DNA from: Skeletonema tropicum
Taxonomy: Eukaryota > Bacillariophyta > Thalassiosirophyceae > Thalassiosirales > Thalassiosiraceae
Length of the DNA: 64,000 bases
Reading direction: 5' to 3'
Assembly (NCBI GenBank): GCA_037178625.1
Contig: CM074130.1
Coordinates: 248,001 to 312,000, forward strand
Shown here: one piece after another, positions 1-11,470 of the stretch
How positions within the stretch are numbered: the stretch's first letter is position 1
How the letters are laid out: each line of letters starts with the position of its first letter
The notes under the pieces: generated by a model
The model's database searches: none
What the model was told of the DNA's origin: nothing
The model's input: the letters and a program-made list of their open reading frames with translations, nothing else
Program-made: the position numbers and the translations under genes

Positions 1-3000
1 CCTCTGTGTCCACTTAATCGCTCAAAGAAGACAGCTCCTTCAAAACATACGACAGGGTGGCTGCAGTGTTCCAATATTGTTGAAGCATAGCATGCGAAAC
101 GACTGGCAATCCATTTGTCCAACTTTTCTAAAGACTGAAGCCAAGGGAGTAGGGTAGTCATCACACGAAGAATGACACCGAGGACTTCAAGCGCAGTGAA
201 CAAGAGTTGTTGCAGAAAAAGGTGAATGATTGATGAACATAATAAGTAGAGATAGAATACTTGTTCAACTTACTTGTCGGTTCCGCGGCAAACTTCTCAC
301 GCTCTCTTCCCTTGCTAATATCAGAACTAACCGCACTCCATGCGCTCAGGAAACTAGTCTCAACAGCCTCTACAGCTTTCCAAACAATTTGAGTATGGCT
401 GCTAGAAAGCTCTCCTTTAGACAATGAATTTGTGATCAAAATACCGAACGAATGCAATGCATATGCCCTCGACAGAAGGGAGTCGCTGTCAAAGTTTTGG
501 GTGGCAAGAGATGGCAGAAGCCTCGTCATCATGATCATTACGGGAGGGCTATTGCTTTCTCTCGCCCTAGACCTTGGCGACACAACAGACCTCGATTCGG
601 CACGTTCATTTTCAGTTCTTGTCATGCGCATTGCTGCCCTTTGAATGCACGCTAAAGTTAAGAGTGATCCTGCTCGAGCATAGGAAAGAAACTCCGGCTC
701 TTCCATTTTAGGATTACCCGGAATTCTCCCCGTCATCACCTCATCAAGTGAATGGAGGATAGTGCTTTGCAATGTGTTTGCATCCTCGCTCACACCAAGA
801 GTTGCAAGAAGAGCGAGGCCCTCAGCGGCCCCGCGTCTTATGATATCGGATGGGGTGGGAAGAAGGCGAAGCAGAAGCTCCGTTGCACGAACCATCCAAG
901 GAGGCCCCACTCCAATCAGAGTGTCATGGGTAGTTTCATACAGGGGAAGTGCCTGTAGACAAGCTAGCACAGCCGCGGTCAGATTTGTTGAAGGTACATC
1001 TTCTTCGGGAGACTTTAATTTTCCCTGACTCTCGGTGATGAGTGATGAACTAACATTGAACCTATTCGTTGTCTTTTCTGGCTGTGCCGATGCATAGTAA
1101 ATGGACTCGAGCAGCCCAAGCGCCTCAGCCTGTGTTTGCCCGTCTTGAAGACCAAATGTGGCAGCAAAAACGTGAATACAACAGTCCAAGAGTCTTACTT
1201 TGGATGTTCCAATCGGATCTAACGGCTCACGCCACCTCCCAACTTCGTGAAGAGGTGTTGGACTGCAATTCTCATCCCCCTCGCGCAAATAAGTTCCAAG
1301 AATTGGACTCGCACAATAGTCATCGCCTTGCATTCGTGTTCGCAACTTCTTCCTCCACGCCAATAGATGCAAAATAGCTTCTCTCTCATTGTGATGAACA
1401 ACATCGGATGAGCGGAGGGCGATATTGTTATCCAAAGCAACAGATCCACCAATTTGACCTGGACTTACTGCCCGCTCAAAAGAGTGGGCATCAATCAACT
1501 TGTCTTCCCGACTAACAAGTGCGTCCAGTATTGAACACAACACGTCATTTTCAGTCAACTCTTGAATCTGAGAGACTGCAAACGAAAAGATTCGATCTGC
1601 GCTCAATGGGAATGACCCAGGTGGCAACCAAGAATACGCTTCCATAACGGAAGCTCTAGCGCTTGACAACCTCGCTTTACCCACGACCGTATTCTTCTCA
1701 CTCTCAAATCTTCCCCCGCTCGAAATGAGGGGAAATATTTTCTCCAAGATGGCAGTCAAACGTGTCAATGCGTCAGGTACTGCAAGAAGCAATGTGGGAC
1801 AGAATTTCAAGAAGCAAACGACCGACGACAGCATCGCTTCCGTGCACATTAAATCATGTGAAGAGGATAACCTTGATACACCGGGAAGTACAGCCATGCT
1901 TGAGCCCTGCCAAAATGAAAAAATAGTTGACACGTGCGGAATGATAGCGTCAATTCCCATCGTCAAGGCCCCCGACAAGAGACAGTATCCCGCCCGGACG
2001 CTAGTGCATGCAGCGGTGGGGTTGACAGCTGTTAATTTTTCATCAAACTGACACTGCAGCAACTTAGATGCAACCTCGAATGTTTTACTAACAATGGCAG
2101 TCGCGACTCCTCCATGACAATGTGGAAACTCATGCATGAGCATCGACACGGCAAGTGCATTTCCGTGGAGCGTAGCCTGGTGACGCAGTAATTCATCCGC
2201 CGGAGTAACGATACTACTATTTTCATTTGTATTTGCCCGAGACCGACCGAAACGTTTCCGGGGTGCAGGCGTAGGAGTAGATGCAATTTTGAAGGATAGG
2301 CTATTAATCGCATCCAAGTTGGCGCTGAATCCACTCAAACTTTCAATTACAAATTTTCGTCCCTCCGATGGAAATGCTTGTGCAATAGCGGCGAAAACAG
2401 CAGCCGCCTCATGACGGACGCCATGGTCAGGATGAGATAAGCAATCCTTTAGAATTGGATGTAAATCTTCAAGTGATGATGCACCAGCCTCCCCGACGGC
2501 GACTACAATATGAGACATTTCAATGAGGGCCACCTGTAACTGATGACGGTTCATGCGCTTTCCCTTTTCATCACCCGAAGACCTCATGGGATCTGTACCA
2601 CCGTCCGGTGAGGTATGACCCACCGAAGATCGGCACATAGTTGCAAGGTCACGTAATATTGTCAACTGAATCGATTCCGACACATTTTCTGTAATGCCCT
2701 TCCGTACAACATTGGACGCCAACAACCTTCCAATACTGGAATCTGCCGATGATCTAGTCTTTGATGCCCTCGCCGACAAAAAGGCAGTCGATATCGAAGG
2801 TGGGGGCCTCTTCTCTGGAGATGAACGAGGAGAAGAAGGAGCGTAAAAGTCAGCAGCATCATCCCGACCTCCTCCCCCGGATGCTCTTTCCCCCTGCTGC
2901 ACTTGTTTTTCAAATGAGGCACCCACCATTTCAATGACGGGTTTCAATGCGTCGACCAACTGAAACTCGCCACGAGAGGATTGCAACCGAAGGAATTCGG

Positions 3001-4882
3001 TAAGTGCATCCGCATAACCGATGCGACTTGCTCGTCCACCAATGGAATAAGTCCCCCCACACTTATTGGATGTCGCCTCCCCTCCACATTTCACAAATTG
3101 TGTCACCAAAAAGGCAATGGCAGATGGAACAGAGAATGATGCCATAGTTGCAGCCATTGTATTTGCTCCACGCAACGCCTTGAACTTGGAAGCAAGATCA
3201 AGATTGTTGCTATTACTACTACTCGTCGACATGACGGCCTCATGATCTACATCCGCACTACGTCTTGACGCCTCATCCTCCGATTGTGCCGCCCGAATGC
3301 CCTGACCGTACTCGGAGGAGGCACAAAGACATCTAGCGAGACAGGTCGCCCATGCTGTAGCCACACCTGCCGATTCGTCATCAATATTCCTCATGGCTAC
3401 TTGAGTCACTTCCTCCAACCATACCAGTGGTGCAGATGCTGCTCCACCTCCCTCACCACCACCACCACTAGCTCCATCTTTGCCACCCCTCATACTATTA
3501 TTATTCGCAGTTCCACTACTACTTCGAATATTACGAATTAATATTGGTGCCATCATCCCTGCAAATACCGCTGCACCCATTCGTACTTCTGGATATTTAT
3601 CTGCCGTGGCCCTTTTGATCAATTTGATTGCTTCCATTACTGCTCTATCTTCCATTGCTCCCGTGGCCAGAAATGACAATGATGATGATGATGATTGATC
3701 CTGATGATTACCACCAACACTACCACCACCATGCAGCTGTAATCGATTGGCACCATGAGCATGACATCGACGACACGCCACCGCCAATTTCCACGCAGTA
3801 TTCACACATTCGACACGATGGCCCGGTTCACCAGCCCCCCCGCTCAGTAGTCCCTTGTGACAACACGTTATGATCTCATAGGCATAGGGAGAGACACGCT
3901 TGGCCAAGTTCAAGTCGACAGTAGTATTATCGCCGCCCAAAACGCATATCTTACCAAGTACCATGAGTGCCGAAAGTCGAACGCCCCCCGAGGCCATTTT
4001 GGATCGCGGATTCCAATTGGAGATTTCCATCATTTTGGATAGGAGTGAGTGAGCGTCGGTGCGTAAATTTCCCGGTAGGTTGGCATTGGATCCAAGAAAG
4101 AGACAGAGGGCTGTGCATTCGACCCATGCGTGGCGGAGTGGTGTGGAGAGTAGTGGTGGTAGCTGCTTGTGTTGTTGCTGTTGTTGAGCATCGGAGGCGG
4201 CGGATGATTTCGATTGCTTGGCCTTGGCCTTGGCGGAATAGGAAGTTGACTTTTTGTTGGCTATGGCGCCGCCCAATTTTGGAGACATGGCCGCAGCGAT
4301 CGCAATGGTCGTCATGCCCATGCCACCGCTACTGATACTGCTACTGATACTGTCATTGTCATGATCCTCGGCAGCAGCAGCAGCGAGAGCAGAAGATATT
4401 TCGAGCAGCTTTTGCAGCACAGCGAGAATGCTGCGTGCTGCCTGGAATGGCGGCTGATTTGTGTCTGACGATGACGGCGGGCTGATATTATTACTATTAT
4501 TTGAATTTTCATTTTCATTTCCGCCCAATTGAAGTTTCAATTTCAATTCGAAATTATTGGGGTCGATTCCTGCGTGCCAGCGGAGCCAGGCACGGAGATT
4601 GATGAGGCGGATGAATAAGATTTGGTTGGGCACGGGAGTTTGGACTGTGAAGATGGAGTGCATGCCCTGTGGTGGATTCCCATTACCGCTGGCGGTGGAT
4701 GTTGGCGAATTATTATTATTGCTGCTGCTGTTCGCAACATGAACATTGTAGCTCGTTGCATCGAACGAAATGGCAGCGCCAAGTAAGGCGGCGGCCTCTT
4801 CGGCAGATGATGGTGGGGCCTGTTCGTTGTCGTCTGTTGTCATTGTAGACATAAGATGTAGGGCCGCTTCGCTTTGTAGCAT
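1..4882 (-). CDS. HEAT-repeat protein resembling HEATR5/Laa1, 3' end beyond window
   Basis: Large ARM/HEAT-fold protein. Exon 1 (4882..274) gives 1,536 full codons; a phase-1 intron (273..185) follows, and exon 2 (184..1) stays open to the window edge, adding about 61 residues. Residues 1-245 are Asn/Ser/Gln/Ala-rich. Helical HEAT-like stretches appear around 250-320 (GVRLSALMVLGKICVLGG), 410-450 (YPEVRMGAAVFAGMMAP), 810-850 (HGVRHEAAAVFAAIAQAF), 1340-1365 (RRGAAEGLALLATLGVSED), 1400-1415 (YARAGSLLTLACIQRAA) and 1470-1485. The last three resemble the middle of HEATR5 proteins. In animals and yeast that family (HEATR5, Laa1) binds AP-1 clathrin adaptors in endosome-Golgi traffic; this role is inferred from resemblance only. 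The start has good context (aacaaccATG). It is the only full-length copy; eleven truncated copies lie upstream. A generic HEAT scaffold is the alternative. Confidence 0.72.
185..273 (-). other. Spliceosomal intron in the HEAT-repeat gene
   Basis: On the minus strand the exon ends ...gaaccgacaa, followed by the donor GTAAGT at 273-268. The intron ends in gcttgaag at 185. Splicing (phase 1) joins Thr1536 to an Ile codon and gives an open frame of hydrophobic HEAT-like sequence (LPWLQSLEKLDKWIASRFAC) to the window edge. Without splicing the frame stops at 161. Confidence 0.8.
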
Positions 4883-5633
4883 GGTTGTTTTGTGGCGTCA
4901 CTGGATGGTGACTATTTGAGACGGGCGTCTTGATTATCCGGCACCACCTTCTCCACTGCTTCAACTCAACCTACACGAGCTAAACAATGGCCGTACTTAT
5001 TATCTTGTCTCCTACGCGGCCAATGAAGGCGATTAGTGGCGTTTTGGAAAGCTCTTGAGCAGCTCTATCGAATAGGCGTATATTAAAACCGATTAGACGA
5101 CTTTTTGTAGATCGTCTCGGTCAGAAACGGGGTTAGAAAGTAACCAGCCCGGCCAAATTCGGATCCACAGCCGGATTTTCACATCAGAATTCCAATATTT
5201 TGACCAAAATCGACAATAGGACAACCAATCGAATCGTCTCTTCAAGCTGAATCGATATATACCATTATTACTACCAAAATTTATTATTACTACCAAAATT
5301 TCAAAGATAATACACACAGTTCGGCCTCCCTCCGGTCGACCTCACAAAAAAGCGTCCACTAGAGAAAAGATCCTAACGCTGCGTATCATGACAATAAACA
5401 CAGCTCGGCCTCGCAAGCTCGCCCTCGCAAATACACTTCTTTTAATGGGGCGAATAACATGAGCTTCAGGTGCAGCGGGCAAAGACGCTTCGCTGAAGAA
5501 CGAAGTATAGATCAGCCTCATCATGATGATAGTCACGTGTACCGTCCATCCATTATCACATGTACCGTCCAATATTACAAGTACTTCCCACCATTGGCTC
5601 ACCTCTCACCTCCCTTCGGTCGGATCGCTTCCA

Positions 5634-5792
5634 CCAACCACAAGCAGCGGCAGCAGCATCATTGCCAACGATATCATCTTCCATCTCCTCCTCCAACCAC
5701 AAGCAAAACAAATACTACATACTTAGATATATCCCAACTCCTTGTTCTCCTTCGTCGTTGGCAATGCTAATGCTGCCGCTGCTTGTGGTTGG
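5634..5792. repeat. 37-bp imperfect inverted repeat around CCAACCACAAGCAG
   Basis: Arm 5634-5670 begins ccaaccacaagcagcggcag and ends attgccaacg. Arm 5756-5792 is its reverse complement apart from a few bases (cgttggcaatgctaatgctg, then ccgctgcttgtggttgg). The 85-nt loop holds another copy of the core (ccaaccacaagca at 5692). Confidence 0.85.
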
Positions 5793-5817
5793 AGAAGGAG
5801 AAGAAGGAGTTGCATAC

Positions 5818-5967
5818 ATGACAATCAACCAACCACAAGCAGACAAGCAGCATCATTTCCAACGACGATGTGGTGTCATCATCCTCCTCCATCCACAAGC
5901 AGTACCATATTATTAGAGGAGGCTCGAATGAATAATATGATGCTGCTTGTGGTTGGTTGATTGTCAT
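5818..5967. repeat. 25-bp perfect inverted repeat with CCAACCACAAGCAG core
   Basis: Arm 5818-5842 (atgacaatcaaccaaccaca, then agcag) is exactly reverse-complemented at 5943-5967. The loop is 100 nt. A further variant of the core (gctgcttgcggttgg) follows at about 5986-6000. With the preceding hairpin this forms a cluster of at least six copies of one core in both orientations. Confidence 0.88.
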
Positions 5968-6412
5968 GTGACGATGATGTTGTTGCTGCTTGCGGTTGGA
6001 GGAGAGTGCCGAGCGGAGTCATGATAGAGGCAAGTTGATGATGAGGGCGAGGGCGAGGGCGACCGATAGGGAGGCCGAGCTGTGTTTATCAATTTCGAAT
6101 GCGATCGTATCGTACCAACTGTCATGATGACACTACAATACCTCAAGCGGGTCGTTTTTTGAGATTTTCGACGTAACAATTGTCACTGACGGCGTTTCCA
6201 TTATAAAGTGTGTCTGGCGAGTGCGAGCGGAGCGAGGACGAGCAGTGTTTATTGTATTAATCGATAGCGTTTGAAATGACGATTCGAACGGTGGTATCAT
6301 TGTTGATTCCGATTCTTCTGGTCAAAATCCGAATTCCAATGTCGATTTGGGGCTGACGGACGTGCGGATTCTAGGGGTCGATTTACTTGAGTCGATTGAC
6401 AAAAGATTGATA

Positions 6413-8134
6413 TTATGCCTCGATAGTACGCCCAGTCGATAGAGCGCAACGAGACGATTCTAAATCACTACTCATCGCATTTATACGACCAATAGAAGGC
6501 AAGATATGAAAGGAATCGTACATTATTTCGAGAGGAAGAGGTAAAGTAGTAGTAATAATAATAATAGTAGTACCATGGTGACGTATTCGATTATCATCCC
6601 TCTCTCTCGCTATCTCATTGTGTACATTATTAGATATTAAGTTGATTGTCATGTTGAAACACTTCACTTTCCATCTATCCAGTGCTGCAGATGCTGCTCC
6701 TCCATCTTTGCCACCCCTCATGTTGTTATTATTATTATTATTAATCGCAGTTCCACTACTACTTCGAATATTACGAATTAATATTGGTGCCATCATCCCT
6801 GCAAATACCGCTGCACCCATTCGTACTTCTGGATATTTATCTGCCGTGGCCCTTTTGATCAATTTGATTGCTTCCATTACTGCTCTATCTTCCATTGCTC
6901 CCGTGGCCAGAAATGACAATGATGATGATGATGATTGATCCTGATGATTACCACCAACACTACCACCACCATGCAGCTGTAATCGATTGGCACCATGAGC
7001 ATGACATCGACGACACGCCACCGCCAATTTCCACGCAGTATTCACACATTCGACACGATGGCCCGGTTCACCAGCCCCCCCGCTCAGTAGTCCCTTGTGA
7101 CAACACGTTATGATCTCATAGGCATAGGGAGAGACACGCTTGGCCAAGTTCAAGTCGACAGTAGTATTATCGCCGCCCAAAACGCATATCTTACCAAGTA
7201 CCATGAGTGCCGAAAGTCGAACGCCCCCCGAGGCCATTTTGGATCGCGGATTCCAATTGGAGATTTCCATCATTTTGGATAGGAGTGAGTGAGCGTCGGT
7301 GCGTAAATTTCCCGGTAGGTTGGCATTGGATCCAAGAAAGAGACAGAGGGCTGTGCATTCGACCCATGCGTGGCGGAGTGGTGTGGAGAGTAGTGGTGGT
7401 AGCTGCTTGTGTTGTTGCTGTTGTTGAGCATCGGAGGCGGCGGATGATTTCGATTTCGATTTCGATTGCTTGGCCTTGGCCTTGGCGGAATAGGAAGTTG
7501 ACTTTTTGTTGGCTATGGCGCCGCCCAATTTTGGAGACATGGCCGCAGCGATCGCAATGGTCGTCATGCCCATGCCACCGCTACTGATACTGCTACTGCT
7601 ACTGTCATTGTCATGATCCTCGGCAGCAGCAGCAGCGAGAGCAGAAGATATTTCGAGCAGCTTTTGCAGCACAGCGAGAATGCTGCGTGCTGCCTGGAAT
7701 GGCGGCTGATTTGTGTCTGACGATGACGGCGGGCTGATATTATTACTATTATTTGAATTTTCATTTTCATTTCCGCCCAATTGAAGTTTCAATTTCAATT
7801 CGAAATTATTGGGGTCGATTCCTGCGTGCCAGCGGAGCCAGGCACGGAGATTGATGAGGCGGATGAATAAGATTTGGTTGGGCACGGGAGTTTGGACTGT
7901 GAAGATGGAGTGCATGCCCTGTGGTGGATTCCCATTACCGCTGGCGGTGGATGTTGGCGAATTATTATTATTGCTGCTGCTGTTCGCAACATGAACATTG
8001 TAGCTCGTTGCATCGAACGAAATGGCAGCGCCAAGTAAGGCGGCGGCCTCTTCGGCAGATGATGGTGGGGCCTGTTCGTTGTCGTCTGTTGTCATTGTAG
8101 ACATAAGATGTAGGGCCGCTTCGCTTTGTAGCAT
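6413..8134 (-). CDS. Truncated HEAT-gene copy 2 (573 codons, chimeric tail)
   Basis: The first ~485 codons match the N-terminal part of the full gene; the last ~90 codons come from the adjacent foldback arm and junction DNA. Relative to the full gene it has 12 extra nt (two more Lys-Ser pairs near residue 225), Ser for Ile near residue 179, an Asn-tract expansion and loss of a Gly-rich insert near residue 475. It lacks every HEAT-like segment beyond residue ~485. Its start keeps the same upstream context as the full gene. It may be a transcribed fragment, a new chimeric gene or a pseudogene; the open frame proves nothing, because the copies are almost identical. Confidence 0.5.
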   Translation of the reverse strand: MLQSEAALHLMSTMTTDDNEQAPPSSAEEAAALLGAAISFDATSYNVHVANSSSNNNNSPTSTASGNGNPPQGMHSIFTVQTPVPNQILFIRLINLRAWLRWHAGIDPNNFELKLKLQLGGNENENSNNSNNISPPSSSDTNQPPFQAARSILAVLQKLLEISSALAAAAAEDHDNDSSSSSISSGGMGMTTIAIAAAMSPKLGGAIANKKSTSYSAKAKAKQSKSKSKSSAASDAQQQQQHKQLPPLLSTPLRHAWVECTALCLFLGSNANLPGNLRTDAHSLLSKMMEISNWNPRSKMASGGVRLSALMVLGKICVLGGDNTTVDLNLAKRVSPYAYEIITCCHKGLLSGGAGEPGHRVECVNTAWKLAVACRRCHAHGANRLQLHGGGSVGGNHQDQSSSSSLSFLATGAMEDRAVMEAIKLIKRATADKYPEVRMGAAVFAGMMAPILIRNIRSSSGTAINNNNNNNMRGGKDGGAASAALDRWKVKCFNMTINLISNNVHNEIARERDDNRIRHHGTTIIIITTTLPLPLEIMYDSFHILPSIGRINAMSSDLESSRCALSTGRTIEA

Positions 8135-8236
8135 GGTTGTTTTGTGGCGTCACTGGATGGTGACTATTTGAGACGGGCGTCTTGATTATCCGGCACCACC
8201 TTCTCCACTGCTTCAACTCAACCTACACGAGCTAAA

Positions 8237-9760
8237 CAATGGCCGATATCTTGTCTCCTACGCGGCCAATGAAGGCGATTAGTGGCGTTTTGGAAAGCTC
8301 TTGAGCAGCTCTATCGAATAGGCGTATATTAAAACCGATTAGACGACTTTTTGTAGATCGTCTCGGTCAGAAACGGGGTTAGAAAGTAACCAGCCCGGCC
8401 AAATTCGGATCCACAGCCGGATTTTCACATCAGAATTCCAATATTTTGACCAAAATCGACAATAGGACAACCAATCGAATCGTCTCTTCAAGCTGAATCG
8501 ATATATACCATTATTACTACCAAAATTTATTATTACTACCAAAATTTCAAAGATAATACACACAGTTCGGCCTCCCTCCGGTCGACCTCACAAAAAAGCG
8601 TCCACTAGAGAAAAGATCCTAACGCTGCGTATCATGACAATAAACACAGCTCGGCCTCGCAAGCTCGCCCTCGCAAATACACTTCTTTTAATGGGGCGAA
8701 TAACATGAGCTTCAGGTGCAGCGGGCAAAGACGCTTCGCTGAAGAACGAAGTATAGATCAGCCTCATCATGATGATAGTCACGTGTACCGTCCATCCATT
8801 ATCACATGTACCGTCCAATATTACAAGTACTTCCCACCATTGGCTCACCTCTCACCTCCCTTCGGTCGGATCGCTTCCACCAACCACAAGCAGCGGCAGC
8901 AGCATCATTGCCAACGATATCATCTTCCATCTCCTCCTCCAACCACAAGCAAAACAAATACTACATACTTAGATATATCCCAACTCCTTGTTCTCCTTCG
9001 TCGTTGGCAATGCTAATGCTGCCGCTGCTTGTGGTTGGAGAAGGAGAAGAAGGAGTTGCATACATGACAATCAACCAACCACAAGCAGACAAGCAGCATC
9101 ATTTCCAACGACGATGTGGTGTCATCATCCTCCTCCATCCACAAGCAGTACCATATTATTAGAGGAGGCTCGAATGAATAATATGATGCTGCTTGTGGTT
9201 GGTTGATTGTCATGTGACGATGATGTTGTTGCTGCTTGCGGTTGGAGGAGAGTGCCGAGCGGAGTCATGATAGAGGCAAGTTGATGATGAGGGCGAGGGC
9301 GAGGGCGACCGATAGGGAGGCCGAGCTGTGTTTATCAATTTCGAATGCGATCGTATCGTACCAACTGTCATGATGACACTACAATACCTCAAGCGGGTCG
9401 TTTTTTGAGATTTTCGACGTAACAATTGTCACTGACGGCGTTTCCATTATAAAGTGTGTCTGGCGAGTGCGAGCGGAGCGAGGACGAGCAGTGTTTATTG
9501 TATTAATCGATAGCGTTTGAAATGACGATTCGAACGGTGGTATCATTGTCGATTCTTCTGGTCAAAATCCGAATTCCAATGTCGATTTGGGGCTGACGGA
9601 CGTGCGGATTCTAGGGGTCGATTTACTTGAGTCGATTGACAAAAGATTGATATTATGCCTCGATAGTACGCCCAGTCGATAGAGCGCAACGAGACGATTC
9701 TAAATCACTACTCATCGCATTTATACGACCAATAGAAGGCAAGATATGAAAGGAATCGTA
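8237..9760. repeat. Foldback intergenic element, unit 2
   Basis: Same structure as at 4985-6520. Distinguishing forms: short ccgatatcttg site (8243), three GAGGGC repeats (about 9290) and short tgtcgattc form (9547). Confidence 0.68.
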
Positions 9761-11368
9761 CATTATTTCGAGAGGAAGAGGTAAAGTAGTAGTAATAATA
9801 ATAATAGTAGTACCATGGTGACGTATTCGATTATCATCCCTCTCTCTCGCTATCTCATTGTGTACATTATTAGATATTAAGTTGATTGTCATGTTGAAAC
9901 ACTTCACTTTCCATCTATCCAGTGCTGCAGATGCTGCTCCTCCATCTTTGCCACCCCTCATGTTGTTATTATTATTATTATTAATCGCAGTTCCACTACT
10001 ACTTCGAATATTACGAATTAATATTGGTGCCATCATCCCTGCAAATACCGCTGCACCCATTCGTACTTCTGGATATTTATCTGCCGTGGCCCTTTTGATC
10101 AATTTGATTGCTTCCATTACTGCTCTATCTTCCATTGCTCCCGTGGCCAGAAATGACAATGATGATGATGATGATTGATCCTGATGATTACCACCAACAC
10201 TACCACCACCATGCAGCTGTAATCGATTGGCACCATGAGCATGACATCGACGACACGCCACCGCCAATTTCCACGCAGTATTCACACATTCGACACGATG
10301 GCCCGGTTCACCAGCCCCCCCGCTCAGTAGTCCCTTGTGACAACACGTTATGATCTCATAGGCATAGGGAGAGACACGCTTGGCCAAGTTCAAGTCGACA
10401 GTAGTATTATCGCCGCCCAAAACGCATATCTTACCAAGTACCATGAGTGCCGAAAGTCGAACGCCCCCCGAGGCCATTTTGGATCGCGGATTCCAATTGG
10501 AGATTTCCATCATTTTGGATAGGAGTGAGTGAGCGTCGGTGCGTAAATTTCCCGGTAGGTTGGCATTGGATCCAAGAAAGAGACAGAGGGCTGTGCATTC
10601 GACCCATGCGTGGCGGAGTGGTGTGGAGAGTAGTGGTGGTAGCTGCTTGTGTTGTTGCTGTTGTTGAGCATCGGAGGCGGCGGATGATTTCGATTTCGAT
10701 TGCTTGGCCTTGGCCTTGGCGGAATAGGAAGTTGACTTTTTGTTGGCTATGGCGCCGCCCAATTTTGGAGACATGGCCGCAGCGATCGCAATGGTCGTCA
10801 TGCCCATGCCACCGCTACTGATACTGCTACTGATACTGTCATTGTCATGATCCTCGGCAGCAGCAGCAGCGAGAGCAGAAGATATTTCGAGCAGCTTTTG
10901 CAGCACAGCGAGAATGCTGCGTGCTGCCTGGAATGGCGGCTGATTTGTGTCTGACGATGACGGCGGGCTGATATTATTACTATTATTTGAATTTTCATTT
11001 TCATTTCCGCCCAATTGAAGTTTCAATTTCAATTCGAAATTATTGGGGTCGATTCCTGCGTGCCAGCGGAGCCAGGCACGGAGATTGATGAGGCGGATGA
11101 ATAAGATTTGGTTGGGCACGGGAGTTTGGACTGTGAAGATGGAGTGCATGCCCTGTGGTGGATTCCCATTACCGCTGGCGGTGGATGTTGGCGAATTATT
11201 ATTATTGCTGCTGCTGTTCGCAACATGAACATTGTAGCTCGTTGCATCGAACGAAATGGCAGCGCCAAGTAAGGCGGCGGCCTCTTCGGCAGATGATGGT
11301 GGGGCCTGTTCGTTGTCGTCTGTTGTCATTGTAGACATAAGATGTAGGGCCGCTTCGCTTTGTAGCAT
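9653..11368 (-). CDS. Truncated HEAT-gene copy 3 (571 codons)
   Basis: Intact frame with the shared chimeric tail. It differs from copy 2 by one fewer Lys-Ser pair (+6 nt relative to the full gene) and by Ile at the Ser/Ile site near residue 179. No indel interrupts the frame. Same uncertainty about expression as copy 2. Confidence 0.5.
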   Translation of the reverse strand: MLQSEAALHLMSTMTTDDNEQAPPSSAEEAAALLGAAISFDATSYNVHVANSSSNNNNSPTSTASGNGNPPQGMHSIFTVQTPVPNQILFIRLINLRAWLRWHAGIDPNNFELKLKLQLGGNENENSNNSNNISPPSSSDTNQPPFQAARSILAVLQKLLEISSALAAAAAEDHDNDSISSSISSGGMGMTTIAIAAAMSPKLGGAIANKKSTSYSAKAKAKQSKSKSSAASDAQQQQQHKQLPPLLSTPLRHAWVECTALCLFLGSNANLPGNLRTDAHSLLSKMMEISNWNPRSKMASGGVRLSALMVLGKICVLGGDNTTVDLNLAKRVSPYAYEIITCCHKGLLSGGAGEPGHRVECVNTAWKLAVACRRCHAHGANRLQLHGGGSVGGNHQDQSSSSSLSFLATGAMEDRAVMEAIKLIKRATADKYPEVRMGAAVFAGMMAPILIRNIRSSSGTAINNNNNNNMRGGKDGGAASAALDRWKVKCFNMTINLISNNVHNEIARERDDNRIRHHGTTIIIITTTLPLPLEIMYDSFHILPSIGRINAMSSDLESSRCALSTGRTIEA

Positions 11369-11470
11369 GGTTGTTTTGTGGCGTCACTGGATGGTGACTA
11401 TTTGAGACGGGCGTCTTGATTATCCGGCACCACCTTCTCCACTGCTTCAACTCAACCTACACGAGCTAAA

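Larger units (their letters stand above)
5394..6089. repeat. 19-bp perfect inverted repeat pair nested in the foldback
   Basis: Arm 5394-5412 (ataaacacagctcggcctc) is exactly reverse-complemented at 6071-6089. A related motif (acacagttcggcctccctc) lies just outside on the left at about 5315-5333, and a mirrored relative lies at about 6217-6253, so the termini are nested two deep. The same arrangement recurs in every array unit. Confidence 0.85.
4985..6520. repeat. Foldback (long inverted repeat) intergenic element, unit 1
   Basis: The reverse complement of about 4985-5430 aligns imperfectly, in order, with about 6037-6520. Shared words include gacgattcg, tgtcgatt, tggtcaaaat, tcgatagagc and the stretch near ccaatagaaggcaagata. 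Smaller arms nest inside: a 19-bp perfect pair, an imperfect 37-bp pair and a 25-bp perfect pair. This unit has the long form of the ccgtacttattatc site (4992), three GAGGGC repeats (6042) and the long tgttgattccgattc form (6298). A non-autonomous foldback transposon fits; no transposase frame is visible. The outer ends are approximate. Confidence 0.7.

Noticed and set aside
3480..4335. Plus-strand open frames overlapping the HEAT gene (Leu/His/Asp-rich), repeated in each array unit
   Set aside because: They are antisense shadows of Asn/Ser/Gln codon runs and occur only because the unit repeats.
5459..5960. Plus-strand frames of 72-118 codons inside the foldback, kept in most units
   Set aside because: Low-complexity reading of the CCAACCACAAGCAG hairpins; conservation equals that of the surrounding DNA and the frames overlap each other.
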